From Metellina segmentata (Eukaryota > Arthropoda > Arachnida > Araneae > Tetragnathidae), in assembly GCA_947359465.1 (NCBI GenBank), contig OX375881.1, forward strand, positions 34,627,082-34,691,081: a stretch of DNA of 64,000 bases, given 5' to 3'. The notes beneath the pieces were generated by a model that made no database searches, was not told the origin of the DNA, and saw only the letters and a list, made by a program, of their open reading frames with translations. Numbering within the stretch: position 1 is the first letter of the stretch; every line of letters starts with the position of its first letter. This document shows positions 1 to 11,360 of the stretch, in pieces. A program made the translations under genes and the position numbers.

Positions 1-288
1 GAATGTTGATGACGTAGTCCGACAGTTGGTGCAAATTTGGCAACAAATACCGCAGGAGACCATCCTGGAACTTTATCGGTCTATGCCACACCGTGTGGCA
101 GCTTGCATCCAGGCTAGAGGCGGGTCAACACCTTATTGAGCTCGTTACTGTAACTCTGAAATAAATCATTCAATTGTTCTGAAATTGTAATCATTTTCTA
201 TTCTGTACATAATTTTCCTATCCACCAATTTTTGTCGCCATCGGACATTTCCTTCTTGGTGCGTCCATTTTTTTTTGTTTATGAATGT
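1..288 (+). mobile_element. Tc1-like transposon, 3' end (cut by window edge)
   Basis: This is the downstream end of a Tc1/mariner DNA transposon. It holds the last 45 codons of a transposase, a short 3' UTR, and a terminal repeat containing TTGGTGCGTCCATTTTTT near 255-275. The terminal repeat and the sequence leading to it match the ends of the fuller copy at 33528-34937, which lies in the opposite orientation, so both belong to one family. The right end near 288 is approximate because the last few bases differ from the other copy. Confidence 0.85.
2..139 (+). CDS. Tc1-like transposase, C-terminal 45 codons (partial)
   Basis: The frame from base 2 reads NVDDVVRQL at its start and CIQARGGSTPY before a TGA at 137-139. 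This is the usual C-terminal tail of Tc1-like transposases in this family, which cut and paste DNA through a DDE/DDD RNase-H-like domain. The catalytic residues lie left of the window, so it cannot be judged whether the full copy is intact. No stop or frameshift is seen in the visible part. Confidence 0.8.
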   Translation, partial: NVDDVVRQLVQIWQQIPQETILELYRSMPHRVAACIQARGGSTPY

Positions 289-1309
289 TGTTAACCTACT
301 TCATGCAACAGCATGTAAAATAATTTTAAATTACCGTTCTCATCATTTCATAGTTTACAAAGTGGCTCACCAATACAATTCATATTTACTCATTAAATTA
401 TTAAAAGCAAACATTTTACAAGTGATAAATATTAAAAAGATGTAAAACATATTTCAAAATACTTGTCACTTAAAGGGATTGCTTCGTTCGCTCTCACACT
501 TTGCATTACAAAACTAGTTTTCCATAGTTATAAATGTTAAAGGAATACATTTTGTTGAGGATCAAAGCTATGCTTTCCATTTAATCCACGCATATTATAC
601 AAAAACATACCTATCATAGTAATTTAAAACTATTGTACAGTTAAAGAAGTAATTTATATGCATATAATTCTGCATTTTCAATTGAACTTCTAAAAACAGT
701 TGAGTACATTACTTTACATTTTAAAATTAAAATCAGCCAGTTTTCGCAAGTTAATTAAATGTCACGATCGTTACATGCTTCCTGATACTATTAAAAACAC
801 GTTTTCATGAGAGCTTAATACTATTAGCATAAATTAGAAAATAGAAAAGACGATCTTTGAATTTTAATAAAAGCGATCAGTTTTCCTTTTTTATTTGCGA
901 AGAATTAAGATGGCGTAAAAATGATATACATAGTTATGGTAATATTTCCTTCAAAGATAACGAATTTTCCGCACAAAATATTCACACTTTATTTTTTTTT
1001 TATATAAAATTCTTAAGACATCACACTCAATCAGTTCCAAATTTGTTCAAACCTACGCAGAAGCAATCAACATAGCTTGTAAAATAAATCTTGTTATGTA
1101 TTAAACACTGGTGTGTGTAGTTTCCAAGTTTATAATAAAAAACAATAATTATAAAACACAAAAAAATCTTTGCATAATCAGTTTGTAATGGAAATTTTGA
1201 TTTCTTTTTTATATTAAAATTTGAAGTTATATGATAATCTCGGTTTGAAAGCGATCATTAGAGCTGTTCTGACATTGTAAAGACAACGAATACAGTTTCA
1301 TAAATTATA
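289..1309. other. AT-rich non-coding stretch
   Basis: No gene, repeat boundary or coding-like frame was recognised. The short open frame at 857-1075 has no domain-like composition. Confidence 0.6.
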
Positions 1310-2725
1310 CTGCTGTTTGTAAGAAATGCAACACCATGAAGGAGTCATCAGAATTAAATGAAATTAATTACACAAACGGCTTGTATTAGTGCAAATAAAT
1401 GCATAAATTATCAAAGCAGAACAACAATATTAAGTGTCTGAATTCAGTATTTGGTGTAGCCACCACACGCAGCAATATGTGCTGCTATACGACGTGGCAT
1501 GGAATGAAACAGATGTTGAATGTCTGCTTGAGGAAGATAATTCCATATTGGTTGTATGCGCACCCAAAGATCGTCTTTTGAAGCTGTAGGACGCGGATCA
1601 CGAGCGAGACGCCGACCAACCAAATCCCACACCTGCTCAATAGGCGACATATCCGGCAAATAAGCAGGCTAAGGAAGAAGTTGCATGCGTTGGGCTGAAA
1701 AGAAGTCTTGAACATTCCTTGCAACATGTGATCGTGCATTATCCTGTTGAAAGATAGCTCCAGGGATGCCTTGAAGGAGGGACTTCGGGCTCTAGCACTT
1801 CACGGACGTAGCTGTTGCTATTCAGACTACACTCAATTCGTAGCAGGTGATATCGTCCATGATACGAAATCGCACCCTAGACCATAACTCCGCGTGTTCG
1901 GCTACTGTGACGTTCGATAACGCACTCTGGAAGGCAGCGTTCGCCGGCATAGCGTCTAACACGAATGCGTCCATCATGGTTCCACAAATTAAAACGGGAT
2001 TCGTCAGAAAAGACAACTTGTTGCCAATCAGCCCGCCAGACTCTGTGCTCATGAGCCCATTGCAGACGCAGCCGTTGATGGTTTGGCGTGAGGGGGATCC
2101 TTTTAAAAAGTATCCCTGCACGCAGTCCACGGTGCAGCAGACGCCGGCGAATAGACGAAGCCGACATTAGTACACCTGTAGCAGTAGACCAAAGTGCTGC
2201 CAACTGCCTGGTGGAAGCTGTAAGGCCATTCACCGCCATGTGGACCAGGTGTCTATCATCGCCCGCTGACGTCACCTTCCGTCGTCCACTCCCAGTTTTT
2301 CGAGCTGTCCGGTGTTCGTCGGTCCACTGCTTCCAAACTCGCATCACTGTGGAACTGTTCCGCTGCACACGAGCTGCTATTGCGCGATATTAAAATCCTC
2401 CTTCACGAAGGCTGATGATTCTCTCCCGTTGAAACTCCGTAAGTTGTTGAAATTTCACCCTATTTCGTCGTGGAGGCATACTTAGGTCTCACTAAACGTT
2501 CGCCACTAAAAAATATTTTCACTAACACTATTATCAACGTCCCGCTAGAGCCCTCTATTTATAAGTTTTTAGCATCAGTTCAAAGGGCGCTGCTCACACC
2601 ACGCATGCGTGGTGACTTTGAAGATTTACTACTTTGCATAACATCCTATAGTTGACATTTCCAGCAAATTGCATTTCATTCGAAGGATTCGTTCATGGTG
2701 TTGCATTTTTTACAAACAGCAGTGT
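1310..2725 (-). mobile_element. Tc1-like transposon, second family
   Basis: The ends form an inverted repeat: CTGCTGTTTGTAA then ATGCAACACCATGAA at the left (about 1310-1340), and its reverse complement at the right (about 2694-2725). Both sides are flanked by TA, the Tc1/mariner target. The unit is about 1.4 kb and encloses one reverse-strand transposase. The family differs from the element at 33528 in both ends and protein. Confidence 0.85.
1444..2479 (-). pseudogene. Tc1-like transposase, decayed
   Basis: Read from ATG at 2479, the protein opens with an N-terminal helix-turn-helix (MPPRRNRVKFQQL). An in-frame TAA at 2392-2390 interrupts it at codon 30, where Ser is expected. The frame then stays open to about 1877 and includes the first catalytic aspartate in VFSDESRFNL. 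Frameshifts follow. The C-terminal part (MPDMSPIEQVWD with the third acidic residue, ending GGYTKY at 1444) lies in another frame. A further catalytic aspartate falls in the QDNARSH-like stretch near 1735. The copy cannot make active transposase. Confidence 0.88.
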
Positions 2726-3134
2726 AGTTACATAATAAAACTGCACTTTCCCGATAGTTTGCTAGCCCTTGAGAGATTTCATACAGAATTTGTTGATCAA
2801 GTATCAAAGAATTACTAGACGATGTCCGTAACTCGATGCTCGACTGCTTGTGTTCAGTATTGGGTGAATTGGTTCAATGATCAAATAAATCTGTCCCGAT
2901 TGAATATGTATGCTCTTGGAGAATTGTGAACTCCATTTTTTGAATACACCAGGCAACAGAAGAAATACACCCTTGCCATCGAAAATGTAACAACATGAAA
3001 GAATCATCCAATATTCATGAAATTTTCCCAATGCGCAGATAATGGAAACGTATACAAACTAACCACTGCGTTGCTAGCCCGGCGTTGGTTTGCTCCGCAA
3101 ATTAATACCACGGGCAACGCCGTGATGTCAGGTA
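2726..3134. other. Non-coding, nothing recognised
   Basis: No coding signal or repeat was seen beyond short AT-rich runs. Confidence 0.5.
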
Positions 3135-3670
3135 TTAATCTGGTGTACAATTTTCCGCAGATTTTATATCCGTTGAAGACATATTTAATTTTAAAAAATT
3201 TTATTTTAGAAAATCATATTTTTAGGTATCAATCTAAACTGAAATTTTCCGCAGATTTCAAATCCGTTGAAATTTTAACTCTATATTTAACGGTCTAGGA
3301 GACAGAAAAAAAAACTGACTTTAGTTAAAAGATTTATCGTCTGGCTTATTCGTTATAAATTTATTCGTCAGCGCAAAATCAAAGCGGAAATGAAAAAAAT
3401 AATTTTCTCCGCGTTCAGCGGATGAAAAAAACTTGACATGTTTCTAAACCCTGACTGCAAGGTCACACGGGTAGAAAATGTTCTCTACGTTTGAAAAAGC
3501 GACTGAGAATAAAACTATTAAATACATTTAAAAATATTCTAGATTGAATTTTAAAATTCGCCGCGACCCAAAAATCGCAAATAATTCCGACTACCTGTGT
3601 GCCAAATCTCATTGCTGTAAGTGCCATAGAATCTTCCGGATTCTGCGGTCCGAAACAGACAAACAAACAA
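3135..3670 (+). repeat. Interspersed repeat, longest copy of a family seen four times
   Basis: Segments of this block recur elsewhere. The part with TTTTCCGCAGATTTCAAATC (near 3245) reappears at 19215. The part with GCAAAATCAAAGCGGAAA (3376) reappears at 43929. The core with CTACCTGTGTGCCAAATCTC (3591) reappears at 44070 and, inverted, near 32710. The order is the same in each copy, so they are fragments of one consensus of at least 500 bp. No coding frame is conserved and no terminal repeats were found, so the class is unknown. Confidence 0.75.
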
Positions 3671-3825
3671 ACACTTCCTTTTGTAATATTAGAGATAATT
3701 AGGCACTGCAACTTAAATACATATCTCGTGCTCAAGTAAACCCCCTTGTAAGAAGAATAAAAAAAGGAGAATAAAGCGCCGGTTTTAAGAATAGAAATTG
3801 TCATTTCTCTAATACGTTTATAAAA

Positions 3826-4315
3826 ACCTTAACCTTTACGCTGCGACGCTTAGATTTTTTTCAATCGTCTCACAGAACGACTCTTTCGCCTGAATATGTC
3901 CGACCCCCCTTACCTAATTACCTAACATGAGCTATAGAACCTTGAGCGGCATTTACGACTGACGCTTTCCTTTCATAGTATTGCGTGGCGTATCATTTGG
4001 CGTGAGATAGATAACAGCGGAGCGAGAAATATCCACATCAATGCGTGTATTCACTAAAAATGGATATAAGTAAACAGCTTGAAGACTCTCCCCGGATCCT
4101 CTCACCTTTGGGTTTCGAGCGCTGTTTATGATCCTGGGGGGGGGGAGGAGTTGCAAACAGCTTATCAATCGGATATACATAGGTTGATTCTTAACCTTTA
4201 AGCTGCAGTGCTTAGATTTTTTCAATCGTCTCCAGGAACGGCTCCAGCGATAGAGCCTTGAGTGGCAATTACGACCGACGCTTTCCTTTCGAGTATTGTG
4301 TGGCGTATATCACCA
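3826..4315. repeat. Diverged direct duplication (period about 360 bp)
   Basis: The stretch CTTAGATTTTTTTCAATCGT near 3848, followed by CCTTGAGCGGCATTTACGAC and ACGCTTTCCTTTC, recurs near 4210-4310 with point changes and a shorter spacer. The second copy lacks about 60 bp. No gene is recognised in it. Confidence 0.7.
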
Positions 4316-4554
4316 GAGCGATCTTCTGCCTTTCCCCCAAAGCGTTCCCACCTCACGGTCGACAGGGTAGGTTACCGACCAAAAGGAGGGATCCTCTAGA
4401 AGATCAGTCGCTGACAGCTCGTAAATGGTGATCGATGCTAGCAGTCACTTAAAAGAGGGATAACATCCACAGTACTTAGATCTATACCATGACGCTGGTG
4501 TAAATGAAATTTTAGCGGTAACAATTGCCTATCTGCTGCAGCGTAAAAGTTAAT

Positions 4555-5550
4555 TATGCCTCGTCAAAAATTACTGCATTGAAAGCATTCCGAGTCTGAC
4601 GGAAGAATTGTGGCTTTTCGAGACTGCGAATTGTCTTTCCGAGAAATCGGTGCTTGTGTTGGACGGTATTAAACCACATTGATGCCAATATGGAATCAAT
4701 GGGTGATGGAGGGACGAACTGACTAAAGTGCAGAAGCGTAGCCACACCGCAAAACGATGGTAAAGACATCTGGTGATCCTGGCTATTACGGATTGCCCTT
4801 CAATATCCAGAACCTCCAGCTGAGGAATTAGAGTGTGTTGCATAACAACCTGGGGGACAACACGTACAATTGGACGTTGTCTGCACCTGCGAGGAGCATG
4901 TTCAAGTAGTCTCTTGTTTCGATTATTTCTGACCCTAAAACACAAACGTATACTGCTGAATTGGTGCATCGAACGCCAAACTAAAATAACGGATTCGCAT
5001 GACATCATCTCTTCAAATGAATCTCATTTCTGCCTGTAGTGCAACAATAGTCGTATCAGAGTGACAACACCGAGGTGACATACTGCCTTACCATTTCTGT
5101 CCGCATCGCCATAACGGTCCGTCAGCTGGTGTTAAATTATGGGGCGTCATCGGATTCTACTCCCGCGCCCACCTAGAACGTATTGCCAGTACACTCAACA
5201 GCCATTTCTACATCTCTTAAGTATGGGAGCCTGTTGTTTTCCCTTATCTTTAGGGCTTTCCTGCCGCCAATTTCCAACTGGACAATGCGCGGCCACATAA
5301 GCCTTGCTACGCACAACAATTCCTCGATGTCCACAGGTTTAACATCTCTACAATGGCCCACCTGTTCACCAGATCTGTTGCTTATCGAACACTTCGGGTT
5401 GATGATCGCCCAACAACTGGACCATCCTCGGCTACGCCAGATGAACTTGTGAAACTTGTAGAAGTTGCATGAACTTACATGTCCTAAACACATACATATC
5501 CTTTCCATCGATGCCGAGATGTGCAATAGAATTATTTCTCCTCTTCCATG
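4555..5550 (+). pseudogene. Tc1-like transposase, heavily decayed (third family)
   Basis: Translation from ATG 4555 gives MPRQKLLH and then a stop. The next stretch reads RDCELSFREIGACVGR, a typical helix-turn-helix of a Tc1-like family. Matches continue through many stops and frameshifts: an FK-ISFLP stretch near 5015-5035 where the first catalytic motif should be, SNWTMRGH near 5270-5295 for the QDNARPH motif, TCSPDLLLIEHFG near 5360-5400 for the third acidic motif, and SMPRCAIE near 5505-5530 at the C-terminus. Order and spacing fit a roughly 330-residue transposase. Terminal repeats were not located. Confidence 0.75.
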
Positions 5551-6190
5551 CACAGAATACTGATTCTTTCGCATTTTTTACATGGAACGGAGCTGTATTC
5601 AATCATTTCGAACTCGTGTCTTATGTTGTTTGTATAAATAAAATGGCTTTGATGCTTATTGTTCTTTATGAAGTATTTAATGCCTATAGAGCTTTCAAAT
5701 TGGAATTATGCATTTAAATCAGATTTCAGAAGTACCAAATTCAGTCTAATATATTGAAACATCTTGTACATCCCTCGCATTCAAACCTTTACTAAAGTCG
5801 AGAAATACACTCAAGTAGAAAAAATCTTCATAGATCAAACATCCCTCTTTTTCTTTTCCATCTGATCTTGTTTACGAAAGTTATGGTGTAAAAAAGTTGT
5901 TCGTGAAAAAAATGGATGCTTGGAAACTAGATCTAACAAAATATATAAAATAAATTTTTAAAAACAATCTGGGTTGTTGTAAGAATTTAGAGTTTGAAAT
6001 AACATTTCCTAGAAGCAGAAATATAGACTCTCCTTCAATAGACTGATAAAATTATCGGCATGAATCTGAGTTCAGTAAAGGGAAAACTTTTGTGAATGTT
6101 TTATATAAACAGAAAAATTGTCTCTGTGTGATTTTTATACGACATAAGAATTAACTCTTTAAAGCAAGGTAACTTCTAAGGAAGACTATT
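5551..6190. other. AT-rich non-coding stretch
   Basis: Nothing recognised. It leads into the 23-bp tandem repeat. Confidence 0.5.
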
Positions 6191-6457
6191 TCATATCTTA
6201 TAAAAGGAACTGATATTCCTTTATATAAGGAACTGATCTTTCTTTATATAAGAAACTTATCTTTCTTTATATAAGGAACTTATCTTTCTTTATAAAAGGA
6301 ACTTATCTTTCTTTATATAAGGAACTTATCGTTCTTTATATAGAGGGAACTTATCTTTCTTCATATAAGGAACTTATCTTTCTTTATAGAAGGAACTTAT
6401 CTTTATTTATATAAGGAACTTATATTTCTTTTTATAAGGAGCTTATCTTTCTTTATA
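6191..6457. repeat. 23-bp tandem repeat, left part
   Basis: About eleven head-to-tail copies of a unit like AAGGAACTTATCTTTCTTTA plus TAT, with small substitutions and length changes. The array is interrupted at 6456-6457 by the TA flank of the next element and resumes at 7654. Confidence 0.92.
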
Positions 6458-7653
6458 CACAGTCCAGTCACATTAATGTGACCACCTGTCAAAAGCCAGA
6501 ATAACCACCTTTGGCAGAGCGGACCGCTGAGAGACGTGCAGGAAGAAAGTCAATAAGGTTTCTGAAGGTGTTCACTGGGATGTTCAGCCATGCCGACTCC
6601 AGTTCCGTGACCAGCTGCGCTAGATTACGCGTTTGAGGATCCTTGGCGCGAACAACCCGATCGAGATTGTCCCACAGATTCTCGATTGGGTTTAAATCCG
6701 GTGAGTTTGCTGGTCAGGGGAGTACGGTAAACTCATCCTGGTGCTCTTCGAACCACGGACATACACTGCGAGCTGTATGACACCTCGCATTGTCCTGCTG
6801 GTAGATGCCATCATTCTGAGGAAAAATAATTCGCATGTAAGGGTGGACATGATCCGCAAGGATAGATGCGTACTTGTGATGATCCATCGTGTCTTCCACA
6901 ACCATGAGTGCACCCAGTGAATACCAGGAAAACATTTCACAAACCATAATGCTCCCTCCTCCAACCTAGAACCTTCCGGCAATTGTTGCAGGGTGTTTTC
7001 TTTCAGACGTTTCACGCCGTATACGCCAACGTCCATCTATCCGATGGAGCATAAAACGTGATTCATAGGAAAAAACCACCTGTCGCGGTACTGGCGTGCA
7101 AATTCCAGCCTTCGTCGCCGATGAACAGCAGTCAGCACAGGTGCATTAACCAGGCGTGTGCTGCGGAGGCCCATGCGCAGCAACGTTCGCTGAACCGTTG
7201 TTGAGGAAACACTCTTGGTAGCCCCTTGGTTTATCTGGGCGGTCAGTTGTTAAAAAGTTGCACGTCTATTCGCCCGAACGCATCTCCGTAGCCTTCGTTC
7301 GCCTCTGTCATCTATAGCCCGTAGTGCACCACATGTGCCACGCCGCTTATTTTGGATAGTGCCATTTTGCCATGCACGGTATACTTTTACCACGGCGGCA
7401 CGCGAACAGCACAAAATTAGCCGTTTCCTAAATGCTTCCACCCTTGGCCCGAAAGCCAATAATCATGCCCTTTTGGACGTCGGATAAATCGCTACATTTC
7501 TGCATAACGCCAACGATTGAAATGCTTTCCGATACTCTAGGACATCCTTTATATACACTCTACTGTATTGTGCTACCACCTGCCTTTTGTGATTGGTTAT
7601 TACACTTTGACGTCGAAAGTAGGTGGTGGTCAGATTAATGTGACTGTACTGTG
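6458..7653 (-). mobile_element. Tc1-like transposon inserted in a tandem repeat (fourth family)
   Basis: The ends read CACAGTCCAGTCACATTAAT at the left and the near-perfect reverse complement at the right, with TA on both sides. Length is 1196 bp. Removing the element and one TA restores a normal repeat unit across the junction (CTTTATATAAGGAAC), so target and insertion borders are certain. A second, shorter copy of the family lies at 47802-48686. Confidence 0.95.
6492..7505 (-). pseudogene. Tc1-like transposase, frameshifted
   Basis: The start codon is at 7505-7503 (MQKCSDLSDVQKG). The protein shows an N-terminal HTH region, an RAAVVKVYRAWQNG block near 7370-7400, the QQDNARCHTA catalytic motif near 6770-6800, and the DLNPIENLWD-type motif near 6670-6700. 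It ends GGYSGF at about 6492. At least three frame changes separate these parts, and the region of the first catalytic aspartate (near 7050) is also disrupted. Compared with the copy at 47802 it keeps the C-terminal third but has lost the reading frame. Confidence 0.88.
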
Positions 7654-7732
7654 TATAAGGAACTGATCTTTCTTTATGTAAGGAACTTATCTTTCTTTAT
7701 ATAAGGAACTTATCTTTCTTTATATAATTAAC
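7654..7732. repeat. 23-bp tandem repeat, right part
   Basis: Three to four more units of the array at 6191-6457 continue in phase after the inserted transposon, then decay into AT-rich sequence. Confidence 0.9.
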
Positions 7733-7834
7733 TATCTTATAAATAAAGAAAATATGTAATTCATCTACTTTTTCTGTTTGGTCTAATTTTAATTTTATGT
7801 ACATTTATTACGTACGGTGTATAAATGATCGCAC

Positions 7835-8521
7835 CATTTATCGATGGATTCACGACATGTGACTAAACTCACGTAGACCGTTACGACGACTGCCTTTATG
7901 CTTTTAACAGCATTGCATCGCCTACAAAGACTGGAATGGTGTCGTGTCAGACGGACACGTGACGTTGAATGACATCGAGTGGTCTACACTGTCGAATCCC
8001 GCTTCTGTCTGTGTGGATACGGCAATCGAATCCGTGAGTGAGACAACGTGATCAGAGCCAAGATTCATGGTTTGTTGTGCAGCGTCACATGTCTAGAAGA
8101 CCTGGTGTCATGTTGTGGAGTGCAATTGCGTATGATGGGAAATCACCTTTGGTATTCCTCACAGCGTTGCGCACAAGAAATTTTACAGCCAATTACGCTC
8201 CCATTCCTGAACTCCCAGGTTCACCCACTTTTTCAACAAGACAATGTTCGGCCCCATATTGCTGCCGTCTCTACAGCATGTCTACGACAAAACGATATCT
8301 TACCATTGCCGGCAAACTCACCGGATCTGTCCTCGATCGAGAATGCCATTGGACCCGATGTCACCCCTCCACCCGTACCACGTAATCTGCTGGAACTACG
8401 TGACAAGGTACAAGCAGCATAAGATGGAATGTCGCAGGACTCCATAAAGAGGTTGTATGACTCACTACCAAGGGTATTAGCATGCTGCATTAGGAATAAT
8501 GGCGGTCATACGCCATACTGA
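7835..8521 (+). pseudogene. Tc1-like transposase fragment lacking its DNA-binding domain
   Basis: The region covers the catalytic half of a transposase in several frames. SRRPLRRLPL comes near 7870. A disrupted first motif follows near 7995. SRRPGVMLWSAIAYDGKSPL is at about 8091-8150 and FQQDNVRPHIA, with the second aspartate, at about 8235. PANSPDLSSIENAIGPD is at about 8310-8360, and the end is NNGGHTPY with a TGA at 8519-8521. The N-terminal helix-turn-helix is missing, so the copy is truncated as well as frameshifted. Terminal repeats were not identified. Confidence 0.8.
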
Positions 8522-9049
8522 ATGATACCACTTTATCTTAATTTTTCTCAATAAAATTTGCATATTTCAGTCAGTGATTGTTTTGGGTTTTGTGACTTAA
8601 AGGTCAAATTTTGCTGTTTCGCTTAAAAGGCAATGTTGTTGTGTTCAATACGTTTATGCAGCATATTTTGCTCATAAAAATTAAAAATACGTAATCCTCG
8701 GTGGTTTATATTCGCTTCAAAAACTGACCCGTAGAGGTCAGTATATGGAGCAAAACAGTCACCAGTTCAGAGGAATGGAAATTTGTTTTTCGAACTTGAA
8801 TCTTCTCTTTGTAGCAATAGGAGAGTTTTGTCTTCAAGAGACATCTCATCCTTTGCAAAATTGACCGGATCTGGAACGAGAGAATCTCGTTGGAAAACTT
8901 GGAATGGATTTTGAGGTTTTAAGGTGGTTTCCAAGAGCGAATAAACTGCGCCATTGAAAAATTTGGAGAATTTATAAAGTTCATATATATTTTATGTTAC
9001 CTGCTATAGAAGTGTTGGTGAATGTTTAAAGTTATTTTAGAGACCGTCA
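8522..9049. other. Non-coding, nothing recognised
   Basis: AT-rich sequence with no coding frame. The left end of the next element may lie in its last 100 bases but was not found. Confidence 0.45.
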
Positions 9050-10055
9050 CAGATGTTCTATGCGTGCACCCTTAGTCACACTACACACATCGAACCGGTA
9101 ACCCATTTTTGCCCAGACGCGTGTTGGGGTACCTGAAGCAAGTGCAGTGGGTGGTTGCGATACGCTGGTTCAACTCCGCTAGATCAACAGGTAGAGGAGG
9201 ATTAAATACGTTGTCCTTTATGTAGCCTCAAAGTAAAGAGTCACATGGTGTTAAATCAGGACATCTGGGTCATCATTGGGTTCGTGGCATGCTGCAGTTG
9301 CGCTTCGTCCAATCCATCGGTGAAGAAGATGTTAATAGAAGTAATTTCGCATGTCAGCTGACCAGTGGGGTGGTACACCATCCAATTGGAGAATAAAGTT
9401 TTTCGACTTTATTATCCTATTGGATAGTCGAATTCTCCTTCCTTACTTCCAACAAATGTGCTCGCATGAACATTGGCCATTTTGATGAATGATTGGCCAT
9501 TTTGTAGAATGTTCAAGGAATCATTGAATATAAACTCAATTAAAACAGGAACGGATCAATTAAGTTAAAATTAAGGTTTATTTACAAGATAGAGTTATAA
9601 ATTTACATACAAGTTGCAAGATAATTGGATAGTTTAAAATTAAGTTATTAGTTTACAGAAGAGCTATTGTGTACGAGCAAAACGCCTACCCAAGGCTCCC
9701 CCTATTCTGTCAACTTTCCTCTTTCTTCCAAAACACCCCGTTCCGTTCTTCGCGACACCCCTCCAAGGGGTCGTTCACAAGTTGACAGCAGTCAATTTCA
9801 GGGTGCTTGGGACGGGACTGTACATGGATGGATAACGTTTTTGACGACATCTGTCGATTCACTCGGTTGTCCTGGCTTTGGAACTGTGCTGAAACATCCC
9901 GTAGTTTCAAATTTTTTAAATAAATCTTAAAAGAATTTTCTGGTTCGAGGTTCTTTTTCAAATCGTGATCGAAAGGACAGTTGCACGACGGTGACAGATT
10001 CCGTTATGCACAATTCAAGAACACAAAACGTCTTCTCAACAGCAGACGCAGCCAT
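9050..10055 (-). pseudogene. DUF4817-type transposase, decayed
   Basis: From ATG 10055 the frame reads MAASAVEKTFCVLELCITE, followed by a TAA after about 43 codons. It then resumes in the same frame with FKKFETTGCFSTVPKPGQPS. This is the N-terminal HTH region of DUF4817-type transposases. SRRTERSVLEERGKL follows near 9710-9755. The C-terminal part at about 9060-9260 reads PDLTPCDSLL, a stop, then GYIKDNVFNPPLPVDLAELN, close to the usual PDLTPCDFFLWG context of this group, and then shifts frame again. Confidence 0.75.
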
Positions 10056-10228
10056 TTTCACTGACTAGCCACGTGACACGCTCACTATCGTCTACGTCAC
10101 TTCGCTCGGGAGGGGAACACAAACTTTATGAGTATACCTAGCTAACAGTTCGCATTTGGGGACCATGTCTTAAACTGTTCCTGTTTTACAGCACCTGGAC
10201 ACTGTATACTTACTTATGAATCACCCTG
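9050..10228 (-). mobile_element. Mariner/IS630-type element with DUF4817-like transposase
   Basis: The right end carries the inverted complement of CAGGGTGATTCATAAGTAAG beside a TA at 10229-10230, a terminus typical of this arthropod element group. The reverse strand then reads into a transposase relic starting at 10055. The left terminus was not located. An AT-rich stretch at about 9440-9660 separates the two coding parts. It may be a later insertion, because AAAACAGGAAC near 9545 is inverted at about 10177. Confidence 0.72.
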
Positions 10229-10315
10229 TACATCTGTTTATACATTGATTTTTAATCTAACCGTCAGCTTCCTTGAATGTATTTAGTCTAAGCTTTTAAA
10301 GTTAAAAGTGATTAA

Positions 10316-10768
10316 CATTGTTGTTGCTGTTGTTTCTTATGCCTACACTGGAATACCAGAGGAGTGCCAGGCCCGTCGAAGACGGCAAGAGGCGAGGAGG
10401 GTGCACCTTCCATGTTATTGAGCCTCATTGGGAGGAAACCCGACTTTGCTCGACATACATGACACATCCGTTTTACAGGAAGGTCCCTTTCATACATCCA
10501 TTCACTCACACATATCGTATTTTAGATCCCAATCAGAAGCCTATAACCCCTTGATCAGGTACTCCCAGAGGTATTCATTTGGTATGGTAACATATGGGAC
10601 ATTGTGACCACGACCTATTTAACGTGCCCGAGTCACCAACACGACGGTCTTTAGTCAGGTCGAAGCGCCGATCTTGCAATCATCAGAATTGTAGGCTCCG
10701 TCGAGGACAGAACCCACAACCCTTCTGATGCGAGCCCGACGCTCTACTGACTGAGCTACCGCCTAACA
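10316..10768 (-). mobile_element. tRNA-derived SINE, (CAA)n tail, copy 1
   Basis: On the reverse strand the element begins with a tRNA-like head. Box A appears as TAGCTCAGTCAGTAGAGC and box B as GGTTGTGGGTTC (near 10700-10765). A body of about 350 bp and a CAA-type tail follow (seen here as TGTTGTTGCTGTTGT at 10319). Two more copies lie at 52990-53447 and 54110-54541. SINEs are copied by LINE reverse transcriptase from RNA polymerase III transcripts. This copy ends only 19 bp before the LDLa exon. Confidence 0.9.
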
Positions 10769-10786
10769 AGATTTTGCTTGTTTCAG

Positions 10787-10945
10787 ATGGTAGAACCAAG
10801 CACGAGTCTGACTACTCTCACCTGATAGCAGCCCCGTGCCCAGCCGGGTATTTTCCTTGCAACACTTCCGATGTCTGTGTGGAGCAGAGGATGAACTGCG
10901 ATTCCAAAATGGACTGTCCAGACAATTCAGACGAATGGTCTTGCG
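10787..10945 (+). CDS. Exon: LDL-receptor class A module of a relaxin-receptor-like gene
   Basis: The acceptor is TTGCTTGTTTCAG and the donor is GTAAG at 10946. Reading from the third base gives a short leader (GRTKHESDYSHLIAAP). One LDLa repeat follows, with six cysteines in the usual spacing and the calcium-binding acidic run DCPDNSDEWSC. The other two frames are closed by stops. In RXFP1/RXFP2 and insect Lgr3 this module lies at the N-terminus of the ectodomain and is required for signalling rather than for high-affinity binding. LDLa repeats also occur in many other proteins, so the family call depends on the next exons. Confidence 0.9.
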
Positions 10946-11085
10946 GTAAGTAAACTTGCCTTAACCACTCGCGTCTACTTATATATTAAGGAAGTATTAA
11001 TAATTGTTTTGTAGATGTTTCATATCTGAAGTATTAGAAAACAATAGCTCAGAAATCAGTCAGAACATTAGCCCTCTTGGTGGCA

Positions 11086-11203
11086 GTCTCGAGGAGGTAT
11101 GACTTCATTGGTAAAACTGACCAAACTGAAGAAAACTGATCGTGATCTCGTTATCAAATGATCTTCGATGTCTTGACGATGAGATCTCGTTATTAACTAA
11201 ATA
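11086..11203. repeat. Degenerate copies of the GAGATCTCGT-type satellite motif
   Basis: Short elements such as GAAAACTGATCGTGATCTCG and GATGAGATCTCGTTATTAAC resemble monomers of the 45-bp satellite at 62640-64000 and the insert within the SINE at 55088-55575. Similarity is by eye and limited to these short blocks. Confidence 0.4.
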
Positions 11204-11360
11204 CAATCTATATAAAAAAATCGACGCACCAAGAAGGAGCTGTTCGATTGCGATAAAAATGGGTGGATGGTGAAGAACATACATAGAAAAACAAACGATT
11301 CAAATTTCAGAACAATTGAATGGTTTATTTTAGAATTTTGACCGTTACAAAAGGAGAAAT

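Noticed and set aside
1847..2170. Forward-strand frame inside the Tc1 element
   Set aside because: It is the antisense shadow of the transposase relic on the reverse strand.
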